Assembly (NCBI RefSeq): GCF_900105065.1
Contig: NZ_LT629749.1
Location: 1-64,000 of the forward strand
Direction: 5' to 3'
Length of the DNA stretch: 64,000 bases
From: Friedmanniella luteola
GTDB taxonomy: Bacteria > Actinomycetota > Actinomycetes > Propionibacteriales > Propionibacteriaceae
This document shows positions 9,992 through 19,171 of this stretch, one piece after another (position 1 is the stretch's first letter; every line of letters begins with the position of its first letter). A model generated the notes under the pieces. That model had not been told where the DNA came from, did not search any database, and saw only the letters and a program-made list of their open reading frames with translations. Position numbers and translations under genes: made by a program.

Positions 9992-11347
9992 TCAGCAGCC
10001 CGGCCCGGTCGTCGCGGACGCGTCGGGGCTGGCGGGCACCTCCGACGCCGCGGGCGTGGGGGTGGCGCGGGGGGTGGCCGTCCCGCTCGGTCGCGGCGCC
10101 GGGGACGGGGACGGGGTGGGCCGGGCCAGCTCGCAGCGCCGAGCCGCCTCGGTCAGCTCGGCGACGGTCTGCCGGGCCGACTCGAGGCTGCCGACCTCGA
10201 TGCCGGCCTCGACCTGGGTCGCGTAGAAGGCGGGCAGCTGGGCGATCAGCAGCGGCTGCACCTCGTAGACCCGTGAGAGCGGGATGACGACGTCGTCCGG
10301 CAGCCCCTGGAAGATCGCCACCTGGTCGCCGTGGGCGCCCACGAAGTACTGGGTCCGGGTCCAGGACCAGGCGGTGGCCAGACCGGCGCCGGCCACCAGC
10401 AGCAGCACGAGGACGCCGACCAGCGGGCGGACCAGCCGGCGGCGGGCGGGCGGCTGCGGGTTGTAGCGGGCCTCGTCCTCCACGGCCGAGGGGCTCACGG
10501 CGCTCGCGCCGCCAGACGGGCCCGCGTCCCGGCCGGTCGCGCCGGCCCCAGGGCCGGGGAGGCCGAGGGGGGTGGTCGGCTGGAACCGGTCCGCGGCGGC
10601 CCCGAGCACGACCCGCTCGGTGCTCCCCCCGTCCTCGACGACGTCGGCCAGGATCACCGTGATGTTGTCGATGCCGCCCTCGGCCAGCGCCTCGCCGACC
10701 AGCCGGTCGAGCGCCTGGTCCGCGTCGCCGAGGGTGAGCGCCGCGGCGATGGCGGTGTCGTCGACCAGCCCGCACAGGCCGTCGCTGCACAGCAGCAGCC
10801 GGTCACCGGCGGCCAGCGTCGTCCGGGTGAGGTCGGGCTCGTTCGCCGGCTGGCCGTTGAGCACCTTGAGCAGCAGCGAGCGGTGCGGGTGCACGGCGGC
10901 CTCGGCCTCGTCGATCTTGCCGTCGTCCACCAGGGACTGCACCCAGCTGTGGTCGTGGGTCAGCCGCTCCAGCCGGCCGTCGCGGAAGAGGTAGGCGCGG
11001 CTGTCGCCGATGTGCGCCAGCCCCAGCTCGGAGCCGTCGAACAGCCCGCCGGTGACGGTGGTGCCCATCCCGTCGAGGGAGAGGTCGGCCTCGACCAGGT
11101 CGGCGATCCGGTCGTTGGCCTGGCGCAGGGCCCGGGCCAGGACGTCGAGCATCTCGGCCGACGGCGTCGGGGCGTCGACCTGCCGGATGGCCTCCACGGC
11201 CACCGCCGACGCCAGGTCCCCGGCCGCCGCCCCGCCCATGCCGTCGGCGACGACGAGCAGGTGCGGGCTGGCGTAGCCGGAGTCCTGGTTGTTCTTGCGG
11301 ACGAGGCCGATCTCGGAGTGCGTGACGTAGCGCAGGGTCAGGGCCAT
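9992..11347 (-). CDS. pstP: PP2C-type Ser/Thr phosphatase PstP
   Basis: Dephosphorylates PknB and its substrates. The start ATG 11347 (MALTLRYVTHSEIGLVRKNNQD) puts the first metal-binding Asp near the N-terminus. VVADGMGG, GDSRAYLFRDG and the late GGIDNITVILADV supply the remaining PP2C metal sites. The catalytic domain covers about 1-235. A low-complexity linker, a membrane helix (LVGVLVLLLVAGAGLATAW) and an extracellular domain with a Pro/Ser/Thr-rich tail follow, for 451 residues in all. It begins 4 bases after the fhaB stop and ends one base before rodA, in the middle of a tight operon. Confidence 0.95.
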   Translation of the reverse strand: MALTLRYVTHSEIGLVRKNNQDSGYASPHLLVVADGMGGAAAGDLASAVAVEAIRQVDAPTPSAEMLDVLARALRQANDRIADLVEADLSLDGMGTTVTGGLFDGSELGLAHIGDSRAYLFRDGRLERLTHDHSWVQSLVDDGKIDEAEAAVHPHRSLLLKVLNGQPANEPDLTRTTLAAGDRLLLCSDGLCGLVDDTAIAAALTLGDADQALDRLVGEALAEGGIDNITVILADVVEDGGSTERVVLGAAADRFQPTTPLGLPGPGAGATGRDAGPSGGASAVSPSAVEDEARYNPQPPARRRLVRPLVGVLVLLLVAGAGLATAWSWTRTQYFVGAHGDQVAIFQGLPDDVVIPLSRVYEVQPLLIAQLPAFYATQVEAGIEVGSLESARQTVAELTEAARRCELARPTPSPSPAPRPSGTATPRATPTPAASEVPASPDASATTGPGC

Positions 11348-11351
11348 CGCG

Positions 11352-11831
11352 TCACGGCTCCAGCTTGAGGATCGTCTTGCCGATCCGCAGGGTGTCCGAC
11401 ATCGAGATGGCGGTGGGGGCGGTGATCCGGGCACCGTTGACGTAGGTGCCGTTGGTGGAGCCGAGGTCCTCGATGTAGAGCCCGCTCTCGCCGGCCACCA
11501 CGCGGGCGTGCCGGGTCGAGACGTAGTCGTCGTCGAGGATCAGCTGGCAGTCGGCCCCCCGGCCGATCATCACGAGCCCCGGCACGAGCTCGGCGGCCTC
11601 ACCGGTCTGCTGGCCCTGGACGATGCTGAGCACCCGCGGCTCACCGCGCGGCCGCCGGGTGCGGCGCGCCGGCGGCAGGGGCGACTCCAGCTCGCGGGCC
11701 TCGGGCTGGTCCGGGGCCGGCACCGCCTTGCCGAAGAGGTCGGTGCGGATCACCGAGACCGCGGAGAAGATGAACAGCCACAGCAGGGCCAGGAACAGCA
11801 CCTTGAGGACGGTGAGCGCGATCTCGGACAC
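11352..11831 (-). CDS. fhaB: FHA domain protein FhaB (FipA-like)
   Basis: A 159-residue membrane-anchored phosphothreonine reader. One N-terminal helix (about 7-28, LKVLFLALLWLFIFSAVSVI) is followed by an Arg/Pro linker and a FHA domain at about 75-157. The FHA core motifs are MIGRGADCQLIL, VSTRHARV and LGSTNGTYVNG, which carry the pThr-binding Arg, Ser and Asn. In mycobacteria FhaB connects PknB to division and PBP regulation. It lies 3 nt after the fhaA stop in the same operon, so co-translation is likely. Confidence 0.94.
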   Translation of the reverse strand: MSEIALTVLKVLFLALLWLFIFSAVSVIRTDLFGKAVPAPDQPEARELESPLPPARRTRRPRGEPRVLSIVQGQQTGEAAELVPGLVMIGRGADCQLILDDDYVSTRHARVVAGESGLYIEDLGSTNGTYVNGARITAPTAISMSDTLRIGKTILKLEP

Positions 11832-11834
11832 AGG

Positions 11835-12587
11835 TCATCGACCGGCCGGCGCGTGGACGAGCATCCGGGTCGAGCCGATCTCGATCCGGGAGCCCTCCTG
11901 CAGCGCGGCCTCGCGCACCCTGTGCCCGTTGACGACGATCCCGTTCGTGGAGCCCAGGTCGACGATGTGCAGCCGCTGCGACGCCCCCACACCCTCCACC
12001 TGGATCTCGGCGTGGCGCCGCGAGATGCCGGGGTCGTTGATCCGCAGGTCCGCCTCGGTGCCGCGGCCGATGACCAGGCCGGGCGGGGTCAGGGCGTGCC
12101 GGGTGCCGTTGACCTCGAGGACGAGCTGCTGGCGCAGGTCCGGGGCGGCGGGCCGCGGGGGCTCGGGCCGCCGGGTGGGCGGGGCGGGCCGGTCGGTGCC
12201 CCCCCGCTCCTCGACGCCGGCGACGGCCTCGGACTCGACGGTGAAGCGCCCGGTCGGCAGGGCCGGGACGAGCGCGAGGTGGATGCGGATCGGCCCGTTG
12301 AACTGGTAGCCCATCTCCGACGCGTGGTGGCGCAGCTCGGCGGCCAGCTCCGTGGTGAGGGTGCTGCTGTAGGGCGCCAGCTTGTCGTGGTCGTGCGGGG
12401 ACAGGCCGACGGTGAAGTCGTTGGGCACCAGGCGCTTGTCCCGGGACATGAGCTTGGCCTCGGCGTCCAGCTCCCGCTGCAGCCGCGCCGCGATCTCGAC
12501 GGGCTGCACGTCGCCCTTGAAGGCGCGGGCGAACACGCCGTTCACGGCGCCCTCGACCTTCTTCTCGAAGCGTCCGAAGATCCCCAT
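11835..12587 (-). CDS. fhaA: FHA domain protein FhaA (DUF3662 plus FHA)
   Basis: First gene of the kinase/cell-wall operon. The 250-residue protein starts MGIFGRFEKKVEGAVNGVFA, the DUF3662 N-terminus, which continues to about residue 120 (KRLVPNDFTVGLSPHDHDK). After a Pro-rich linker comes a C-terminal FHA domain with VIGRGTEADLRI, ISRRHAEI and LGSTNGIVVNG. FhaA binds phosphorylated partners such as the MviN/MurJ pseudokinase region in mycobacteria; that role is inferred here. ATG 12587 follows GGAAGGAGG at 3 nt. The operon promoter should lie in the roughly 60 nt before it; a CTAGAT element is visible there. Confidence 0.93.
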   Translation of the reverse strand: MGIFGRFEKKVEGAVNGVFARAFKGDVQPVEIAARLQRELDAEAKLMSRDKRLVPNDFTVGLSPHDHDKLAPYSSTLTTELAAELRHHASEMGYQFNGPIRIHLALVPALPTGRFTVESEAVAGVEERGGTDRPAPPTRRPEPPRPAAPDLRQQLVLEVNGTRHALTPPGLVIGRGTEADLRINDPGISRRHAEIQVEGVGASQRLHIVDLGSTNGIVVNGHRVREAALQEGSRIEIGSTRMLVHAPAGR

Positions 12588-12763
12588 GTCCCTCCTTCCC
12601 TGGTCCGGTCCAACCTAGATCGTAGTGGGAGTGACCCCGGGGACCCGCCCCGCGCGCGCCCGCGCCGCTGCTGCCCGGTGCCGCCCGGGACGCACGTGGC
12701 GAGGGGCCCCGGCGGATCGTGCTAGCCTTCTTCGGCTGGTCCGGGCGTGTGCGTCCGGGCCGA

Positions 12764-12846
12764 GCGCGAGTGGCGGAATGGCAGACGCGCTGGCTTCAGG
12801 TGCCAGTGTCCGAAAGGACGTGGGGGTTCAAGTCCCCCCTCGCGCA
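12764..12846 (+). tRNA. tRNA-Leu (anticodon CAG)
   Basis: Acceptor GCGCGAG (12764-12770) pairs with CTCGCGC, followed by discriminator A at 12846. The anticodon arm is CTGGC-TTCAGGT-GCCAG, giving anticodon CAG. A short variable hairpin (GTCCGAAAGGAC) and T-arm GGGGGTTCAAGTCCCCC complete a class II tRNA. CCA is not encoded. A TAGCCT -10-like element lies at 12723-12728. The gene sits just past the fhaA end of the kinase operon, its usual place in actinobacteria. Confidence 0.97.
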
Positions 12847-12859
12847 CAGTGCGGTCGCG

Positions 12860-12891
12860 CAGCCCGGTACCTCCTTCGAGGTGCCGGGCTG
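12860..12891 (+). terminator. Hairpin terminator after tRNA-Leu
   Basis: A 14-bp stem (12860-12873 with 12878-12891) with one G-U pair and a CTTC tetraloop, starting 14 bases after the tRNA 3' end. No U tract. Confidence 0.75.
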
Positions 12892-13002
12892 TCGTGCGTC
12901 CGGGGCCTCGCCGCTGGTGGCCGGGGCACCGGGGTGGGTAGCGTGCGGCGTGCCCCACGCGCGGGGACCGCGCGGAGTCGAGACGACGTCACGAGGTTCG
13001 CG

Positions 13003-14691
13003 ATGGCCCTGCCCACCCCCCGCCAGGTCGCCGACGACTACGTCGACCGGCTCTGCGTCCTCGACCCGACGCTGGCCACCTCCCTGGGGCGCACGCCTGC
13101 GCCGGACGGCCTGCCGGACCTCTCGCCCGCCGGGCTCGAGGCCCTCGCGGAGCTGCGACGGGCGACCCTGGCCCAGCTCGACCAGGCCCTGGCCGGGCCG
13201 GCCGCCGACGACCTGGTCGAGCAGCGCTGCGCCCGGCTGCTGCGCGAGCGGCTCGGCGCCGACCTCGCGCTGCACGAAGCGGGTGAGGGGCTGCGGGCGC
13301 TGTCGAACCTCGCCTCGCCCGTGCACGAGGTGCGGCAGGTCTTCGAGCTGATGCCGACCGAGACCGTCGAGGACTGGCAGGTGATCGCCCGCCGGCTGGC
13401 CCGGGTCCCGCAGGCCTACCGCGACTTCTGCGGCACCCTGGCCGAGGGCGCGGCGCAGGGGCTGTTCGCCGCCCCCCGCCAGGTGCACACTGTCCTCGAC
13501 CAGCTCGCGGAGTGGTCGGCGGGCCCCTACTTCGCCACCCTGGTCGCCGCCGGGCCGGCCGAGCTCCGCGACGTCCTCGACCGGGCCGCCGCCGACGCCG
13601 ACGCGGCGGTCGTGGAGGTGCACGCCTTCCTCCGCGACACCTACGCGCCGCAGGCGGTGGGCACGCCCGACGCGGTCGGGCGGGAGCGGTACGCCCGGTT
13701 CGCCCGCTCCTGGAACGGGATCGACCTCGCCGCCGGCTCGGCGCTGGAGGACGCCTACGCCTTCGGCTGGGCCGAGTTCGGGCGGATCCGCGACGAGCAG
13801 CAGGCGGTGGCGGAGCAGGTGCTCCCCGGCTCGGCGCCGGCGGAGGCCATGCAGTGGCTCCGCGAGCACGGCGAGGCGGTCGTCGGCGTCGAGCGGATCC
13901 GGCAGCGGCTGCAGCAGATGATGGACGACGCGATGGACGCGCTGGACGGCACGCACTTCGACCTGGCGCCGCCGATCCGCCGGGTGGAGGCGATGATCGC
14001 GCCGCCCGGGAGCGCGGGGGCGCCCTACTACACCGAGCCGTCCCAGGACTTCGCCCGCCCCGGCCGCACGTGGTTGCCGACGCTGGGCCAGGACCGCTTC
14101 CCGCTCTGGGACCTGGTCTCCACCTGGTACCACGAGGGCGTGCCGGGCCACCACCTGCAGCTCGCGCAGTGGACCTACGTGGCGGGCAGCCTGTCCACCT
14201 TCCAGACCACGGTGGGGGCCGTCGGGGCTGACGTCGAGGGCTGGGCCCTCTACGCGGAGCGGCTGATGGACGAGCTGGGCTTCCTCACCGACCCCGGCGA
14301 GCGGCTCGGCTACCTCGACGGGCAGCAGCTGCGGGCCGTCCGGGTGGTCATCGACATCGGGATGCACCTCGGGCTGCCCGTCCCCGACGACGCCGACGGC
14401 GTGCTGGCCGGGCACCGGGGCCGGCCGTGGACCCCGGAGCTGGGCCGGGCCTTCCTCGGCGAGCACTGCGGCAGCGATCCCGCGCTCCTGGACAGCGAGC
14501 TGGTCCGCTACCTCGGCCTGCCCGGTCAGGCCATCAGCTACAAGCTGGGGGAGCGGGCCTGGCTGGCCGGGCGGGAGGCCGCCCGTGCCGCCCGGGGCGA
14601 CGCGTTCGACCTCAAGGCGTGGCACATGGCCGCCCTCAGCCAGGGCAGTCTCGGCCTCGACGACCTCGTGGCGGCGCTCGCCGCCCTCTGA
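13003..14691 (+). CDS. DUF885 family putative zinc metallohydrolase
   Basis: A 562-residue cytoplasmic protein of the DUF885 family, related to gluzincin-type peptidases. The zinc motif HEGVPGHH is at 377-384. It is followed by VEGWALYAERLMDELGF, whose Glu is the likely third ligand. The late ALSYK-like stretch (LPGQAISYKLGERAW) is also typical of the family. There is no signal peptide. ATG 13003 is used because the frame upstream crosses the tRNA gene and contains no family similarity. The in vivo substrate is unknown; peptidase activity is only inferred from the zinc motif. It is transcribed toward the GH38 gene, with a hairpin between them. Confidence 0.85.
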   Translation: MALPTPRQVADDYVDRLCVLDPTLATSLGRTPAPDGLPDLSPAGLEALAELRRATLAQLDQALAGPAADDLVEQRCARLLRERLGADLALHEAGEGLRALSNLASPVHEVRQVFELMPTETVEDWQVIARRLARVPQAYRDFCGTLAEGAAQGLFAAPRQVHTVLDQLAEWSAGPYFATLVAAGPAELRDVLDRAAADADAAVVEVHAFLRDTYAPQAVGTPDAVGRERYARFARSWNGIDLAAGSALEDAYAFGWAEFGRIRDEQQAVAEQVLPGSAPAEAMQWLREHGEAVVGVERIRQRLQQMMDDAMDALDGTHFDLAPPIRRVEAMIAPPGSAGAPYYTEPSQDFARPGRTWLPTLGQDRFPLWDLVSTWYHEGVPGHHLQLAQWTYVAGSLSTFQTTVGAVGADVEGWALYAERLMDELGFLTDPGERLGYLDGQQLRAVRVVIDIGMHLGLPVPDDADGVLAGHRGRPWTPELGRAFLGEHCGSDPALLDSELVRYLGLPGQAISYKLGERAWLAGREAARAARGDAFDLKAWHMAALSQGSLGLDDLVAALAAL

Positions 14692-14710
14692 GCGCGGGCT
14701 CGGACGACCC

Positions 14711-14750
14711 GTGAGGAACTCGACCGGGTGCTCGCGGTCGAACTCCTCAC
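14711..14750. terminator. Bidirectional hairpin between convergent genes
   Basis: Bases 14711-14726 pair with 14735-14750 over 16 positions with two internal mismatches and an 8-nt loop. It separates the convergent DUF885 and GH38 genes. Confidence 0.65.
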
Positions 14751-14772
14751 CCGGACGGCGCCGGAGCCGGGC

Positions 14773-17700
14773 TCAGCGGCGGAACCGCAGCGTCAGCAGC
14801 TGGAAGGGCCGCAGCTCGAGGTCCAGCGACGCGCCGTCGGCGGTCGCCCCGTCCGCCAGCGGGCGCTCCAGCAGGTCCGTCGCGACGACGCCGGCGGCGG
14901 CGGCGTCGGCCGTCACGGTGGCCCGCGCGCGGCCGCCCAGCGACTCGTACAGCCGGACCACCAGGTCGCCGCTGCCGTCCTCGGCCAGCTTGACCGCCTC
15001 GACCACCACGGCCGGGTTGCTGACGCTCACCAGCGGGGCGACCGGGTGCGCGCCCCGGACGACGCGCGGGGCGAGGTTGGTGCGGTAGCCCTCCTCGACC
15101 GCGTCGCCGATCGCGGCGCCCGGCCGGATCGTCGTCGTCAGCACGTGCAGGCCCTGGTCGGCGGCGGGGTCGGGGTACAGCGGCGCCCGGAGCAACGACT
15201 GCCGCACCGTCGTCGTGGTGCCGCCGTCCTCCCGGGTCTGCCGGCCGACGTCGTGACCGTAGGTCGCGTCGTTGGTGACGGCCACGCCGTAGCCGGGCTC
15301 GCCGACGTGCAGGAACCGGTGCGCGCAGATCTCGAAGCGGGCGAACTCCCAGGAGGTGTTCACGTGGGTGGGCCGGAAGATGTGCCCGAACTGCGTCTCC
15401 GACGCGGAGCGGTCGGCGTGCACGTCGAACGACGAGCCCAGCTTGAGGAGCTTCTGCTTCTCGTGCCAGTCGACGGTGTGCGTCACGGCGACCGACGGCG
15501 AGCCGGCGGCCAGCGTGATCCGCTGCTCGACCCGGGAGGCGCCGAAGGAGCGGGTGACGACGACCGTCGCGGCCTCCGGCGTGCTCTCCAGCGCCAGCGC
15601 GTCCACCGAGTCGATCTCGCGGACCGTGCGGCGGTAGTGCTCGTCGACGTCCCAGGCGTCCCACTGGTTGGGGATGTCGCGGTGCAGCTGGAGCCGCAGC
15701 CCCTTCTCCCCGGGTGCGATCGCCTCGCGCCCGCTGGCCGCGTCGACCAGGGACGAGAGCTGACCGGCGCCGTCCACGACGACGCTCACCAGCCCGTTGT
15801 CCAGGCGGTGCGCGGGCCGGCCCTCGGCGTCGGTGACCTGCTCGACGGACACCGTCCCCGCGTCGGCCGCGACGACGTCGACGGCCAGGGCCGCGACGCC
15901 GGACCGTGCGTGCGGGGCGGCGTTGAGCAGCAGCGGCTGGTCGCCCTCGCCCACCAGCGCCTGCGCCGCGTCGGCGATCAGCCGCTCCGCCCGCTCGGCG
16001 ATGGCCGCGTAGTTCCGCTGGGCGTCCTGGTGCACCCAGGCGATGGAGCTGCCGGGCAGGATGTCGTGGAACTGCTGGAGCAGCACCAGCTGCCAGAGCT
16101 CCGCGAGCTCGGCCGCCGGGTACGCCCGGCCCAGCCGGACGGTCGCCGTCGACGCCCACAGCTCGGCCTCCCGCAGCAGGTGCTCGCTGCGCCGGTTGCC
16201 CTGCTTGGTGCGGGCCTGGCTGGTGTAGGTGCCGCGGTGCAGCTCGAGGTACATCTCCCCGCTCCACACCGGCGCGCCCGGGTACTCCGCCTCGGCGTCG
16301 GCGAAGAAGCCGGCCGGGGAGTCCAGCCGGAGCGTCGGCGAACCCTCCAGCGACTCCAGCCGGTGCGCGGCGGCCAGCATGTCGCGGTTGGGGCCGCCGC
16401 CGCCGTCGCCGTAGCCGAACAGCATCAGCGAGGTGGTGCCGCGGCCCTTCTCGCGGTACTGCCGCTCGGCGCGGGCGAGGTCGGCCCCCGACAGCGTCGA
16501 GTTGTAGGTGTCCGAGGGCGGGAAGTGGGTGAACACCCGGCTGCCGTCGATGCCCTCCCACCAGAAGGTGTGGTGGGGCATGGTGTTGACCTGGTTCCAG
16601 GAGATCTTCTGGGTCAGGAACCACCGGGAGCCGGACGCCCGGACGATCTGCGGCAGGGCGCCGGAGTAGCCGAAGCTGTCGGGCAGCCAGACCTCCTCGG
16701 TCTCGACGCCGAAGTTCTCCAGGAAGAAGCCCTTGCCGGCCACGAATTGGCGGGCCATCGCCTCGCCGCCCGGCATGTTGGTGTCGGACTCGACCCACAT
16801 GCCGCCGACCGGGACGAACTGGCCCCGCTGCACCGCCGCCGTGATCCGGGCGAAGAGCTCGGGGTAGTACTGCTTCATCCAGGCGTACTGCTGCGCCGAG
16901 GAGCAGGCGAACCGGAAGTCCGGGTCGGCTTCGGCGAGCTCGAGGACGTTGGAGAAGGTCCGCGCGCACTTGCGGATCGTCTCGCGCACCGGCCACAGCC
17001 ACGCGCTGTCGATGTGGGCGTGCCCGACGGCGACGACGCGGTGCGCGCTGGCCGAGGCGGGCCGGCCGAGGACGTCGGCCAGCTGGGCACGGGCGTCGGC
17101 GGCGGTGCCGGCCAGGTCGTCGGGGTCGGCGGTGTCGACGGCCCGCTGGAGGGCCGTCAGGATCTCGGCCCGCCGGCTGGAGGCGAGGGGGAGCTCCGCC
17201 ATCAGGCCGCCGAGGGTGAAGATGTCGGCCTGCAGCTCCCAGACCGCCACGTCCCGGAGCACCAGCTCCAGCCGGCGGAGCCGGTAGATCGGGTCGGTGC
17301 CCGCGGTCGCCGGGTCGCCGTTCGGGGTGGGCCGGAACCCGGTGTTGGCGACGTCGGGGTTGGCCGCGCACTCCAGGTAGAAGTCCACGGGCGCCCCGGG
17401 GGTGACCGGGAGGTGGTGGTTGTAGGGGGAGACGGCCTTGATCGTGCGGCCCTCCGGCGTCCAGGCCAGGCCCTCGGACTGGAAGCCGGCGCCGGTGCCG
17501 AAGCCGAGGTCGACCGAGATCTCCGGCACGGTGCCGGGCACGTCGGCCCAGCCGGCCGGGATCTCGCCCGTGACGTGGATCCAGAGGGTGCTCCAGGGGC
17601 GGCCCCACGCGGCCCCCACCTCGATGGGCGTGAACTCCTGCTGGACGGCCTCGGCGAAGGGCACCGGCTCGCCGGGGACCGGCCAGGCGGTCAGCGTGAG

Positions 17701-17790
17701 CGGGGCCCGATCGCGGTGCACGGCGGGGGCGAGGTGGTCGGCGGTGAACCGGCTCAGGCGGCCCTCGAGGAGGGTGCGGTCGTCGTGCAT
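14773..17790 (-). CDS. Glycoside hydrolase family 38 alpha-mannosidase
   Basis: Retaining zinc-dependent alpha-mannosidase of 1005 residues, matching bacterial cytosolic GH38 enzymes. HAHIDSAWLWP (about 253-263) provides the zinc His and Asp. WLPDSFGYSG (about 370) contains the nucleophile Asp. FGYGDGGGGPNRDM and HEKQKLLKLG mark the later mannosidase domains. No signal peptide, so it acts on imported oligosaccharides. ATG 17790 is preceded by GGAGAG. Its upstream region carries a copy of a 25-bp element also found before the sugar importer, so it is probably controlled by the ROK regulator encoded next to it. Linkage preference cannot be read from sequence. Confidence 0.93.
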   Translation of the reverse strand: MHDDRTLLEGRLSRFTADHLAPAVHRDRAPLTLTAWPVPGEPVPFAEAVQQEFTPIEVGAAWGRPWSTLWIHVTGEIPAGWADVPGTVPEISVDLGFGTGAGFQSEGLAWTPEGRTIKAVSPYNHHLPVTPGAPVDFYLECAANPDVANTGFRPTPNGDPATAGTDPIYRLRRLELVLRDVAVWELQADIFTLGGLMAELPLASSRRAEILTALQRAVDTADPDDLAGTAADARAQLADVLGRPASASAHRVVAVGHAHIDSAWLWPVRETIRKCARTFSNVLELAEADPDFRFACSSAQQYAWMKQYYPELFARITAAVQRGQFVPVGGMWVESDTNMPGGEAMARQFVAGKGFFLENFGVETEEVWLPDSFGYSGALPQIVRASGSRWFLTQKISWNQVNTMPHHTFWWEGIDGSRVFTHFPPSDTYNSTLSGADLARAERQYREKGRGTTSLMLFGYGDGGGGPNRDMLAAAHRLESLEGSPTLRLDSPAGFFADAEAEYPGAPVWSGEMYLELHRGTYTSQARTKQGNRRSEHLLREAELWASTATVRLGRAYPAAELAELWQLVLLQQFHDILPGSSIAWVHQDAQRNYAAIAERAERLIADAAQALVGEGDQPLLLNAAPHARSGVAALAVDVVAADAGTVSVEQVTDAEGRPAHRLDNGLVSVVVDGAGQLSSLVDAASGREAIAPGEKGLRLQLHRDIPNQWDAWDVDEHYRRTVREIDSVDALALESTPEAATVVVTRSFGASRVEQRITLAAGSPSVAVTHTVDWHEKQKLLKLGSSFDVHADRSASETQFGHIFRPTHVNTSWEFARFEICAHRFLHVGEPGYGVAVTNDATYGHDVGRQTREDGGTTTTVRQSLLRAPLYPDPAADQGLHVLTTTIRPGAAIGDAVEEGYRTNLAPRVVRGAHPVAPLVSVSNPAVVVEAVKLAEDGSGDLVVRLYESLGGRARATVTADAAAAGVVATDLLERPLADGATADGASLDLELRPFQLLTLRFRR

Positions 17791-17832
17791 GGAGGGCTCT
17801 CCGTCAGGTTGGCGTCGTCGGCGGCCCCACAC

Positions 17833-17857
17833 TAACTCAAACGATTGGACTTGATCC
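17833..17857. promoter_or_regulatory. Putative ROK operator, copy 1 (upstream of GH38 gene)
   Basis: A 25-bp element beginning TAACTCAA and ending GACTTGATCC, with TCAA/TTGA inverted ends. It lies 43-67 nt upstream of the mannosidase ATG and matches copy 2 (19172-19196) at 22 of 25 positions. The match across two promoters of one pathway, next to a DNA-binding regulator, supports an operator. Confidence 0.7.
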
Positions 17858-17875
17858 GGAGGCCCCGCGCCGGGC

Positions 17876-19099
17876 TCAGTCCATCACCAGCACCGCGGGC
17901 CGCGGCGAGAGGAAGTGGTCCAGCACGAGCGCGGCCGCGCCCTGCGCCGCCACGTGCTCCCCGACGGCCGAGCCCTCGATCACCAGCGGCCCCGAGGCCG
18001 CGACCAGCTGGGGCTGGACCAGGGCGGGCAGCACCTCGAGCATCCGGCTGCTGATCCGCGACCAGATCGGACCTCCCAGCACGACGCGGTCGACGTCGAG
18101 GAAGTTGACCATCACCGCCAGCCCGGCCGCCAGCCCGGCGGCGGCGTCGTCGATCAGCTCCAGGCAGCGGGCGTCGCCGGCGTAGGCGCGCTCGCAGATC
18201 TCGGTGAACACCTCGTCCACGCCGACGAAGTCCTCGCTGCCCACGCCGGCGGGGACGAGGCCCAGCCGCTGGGCGCGGACGACGAGGGCCTGCGGCAGGC
18301 AGGTCGCGGCCAGCGACCCCGGCGGCCCGATCCCGAGGTCCTCGGCCCCGGGGGCGACGAGGATGTTGCCGATCTCACCGATGTTGTTGCTGGCGCCGCG
18401 CAGCACGGTGTCGTCCATCACGACCCCGGCCCCGAGCCCGGCGCCGAGGTAGCAGAAGACGAAGTGGTGCCGGGCCCCGCCCTGGGCCCAGCGCTCCCCG
18501 GTGGCAGCCGCCGTGACGTCCTTGTCGACGAGGACGTGCAGGCCGGTCGCCTCCCGCAGGTCGGCGCGCAGCCGGACGTGCGCCCAGCCCGCCAGCTGCG
18601 GCGGGTTGAGGAGCGTGCCCTCGAGCACGTCGAGCGGGCCGGGGGCGGCGACGCCGAGGCCGAGCAGGGCGCCCGGTGCCAGGTCGGCGGCGGCGAGCAG
18701 CCGCTGCACCTCGTCGCGGATCACCGCCACCACGTCGTCGGGTCCCGGCGCCTGCGGGGTGCGCCGGCGCGCGTACTGGTGCACCTGACCGGCGACGTCG
18801 ATGAGCACGAAGGTCAGGGTGGCCGGGTCGACGTGCACCCCGACGGCGTAGCGCGCCGTCGGCCGGACCCGGACCAGCGTGCGCGGCTTGCCGCGGACGG
18901 CGGTCTGCACACGGCCCCCCTCGACGACCATCCCCTCGTCGAGGAGCCGGCGCACGATGTTGCTCACCGTCTGGGCCGTGAGCCCCGTCTCGCTGACCAG
19001 CTCGACCCGGCTGATGCCCGCCGGGGCACGGCGGATGGCGTCGAACAGCACGGTCTGGTTGAAGTCCCCCAGCCGGCTGAGGTTGGAGCCGCGCGCCAT
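17876..19099 (-). CDS. ROK family transcriptional repressor
   Basis: A 407-residue sugar-responsive repressor. The N-terminal winged helix (about 10-75) shows ISRVELVSETGLTAQTVSNIVRRLLDEGMV. The ROK sugar-kinase-like fold follows, with GVHVDPATLTFVLID and GLGVAAPGPLD. VDKDVTAAATGERWAQGG and YLGAGLGAGVVMD complete the core. The usual cysteine-rich zinc motif of ROK proteins is replaced by a stretch around GPPGSLAATCLPQAL, so zinc binding is doubtful. It is placed between the GH38 gene and a divergent ABC importer, both of which have the shared 25-bp element. Its effector is probably a mannose-containing sugar, by inference. Confidence 0.92.
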   Translation of the reverse strand: MARGSNLSRLGDFNQTVLFDAIRRAPAGISRVELVSETGLTAQTVSNIVRRLLDEGMVVEGGRVQTAVRGKPRTLVRVRPTARYAVGVHVDPATLTFVLIDVAGQVHQYARRRTPQAPGPDDVVAVIRDEVQRLLAAADLAPGALLGLGVAAPGPLDVLEGTLLNPPQLAGWAHVRLRADLREATGLHVLVDKDVTAAATGERWAQGGARHHFVFCYLGAGLGAGVVMDDTVLRGASNNIGEIGNILVAPGAEDLGIGPPGSLAATCLPQALVVRAQRLGLVPAGVGSEDFVGVDEVFTEICERAYAGDARCLELIDDAAAGLAAGLAVMVNFLDVDRVVLGGPIWSRISSRMLEVLPALVQPQLVAASGPLVIEGSAVGEHVAAQGAAALVLDHFLSPRPAVLVMD

Positions 19100-19151
19100 G
19101 GGGCTCCTCCCGCTCGTCGGACCGCCAGCGCCGACCGTTGACGAGGGCAGG

Positions 19152-19166
19152 ACCGTATCGTACGGT
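19152..19166. promoter_or_regulatory. Perfect 15-bp palindrome in ROK/ABC intergenic region
   Basis: ACCGTA-TCG-TACGGT, a perfect inverted repeat ending six bases before operator copy 2 (one shared flank). It occurs once in the 172-bp divergent promoter region and could be a second regulator site or part of the regulator's own promoter. Confidence 0.4.
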
Positions 19167-19171
19167 GCGAA

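Noticed and set aside
14728-17835. A 1035-codon open frame on the plus strand opposite the GH38 gene
   Set aside because: Low-complexity antisense frame; the opposite strand encodes a complete GH38 enzyme with all catalytic motifs.
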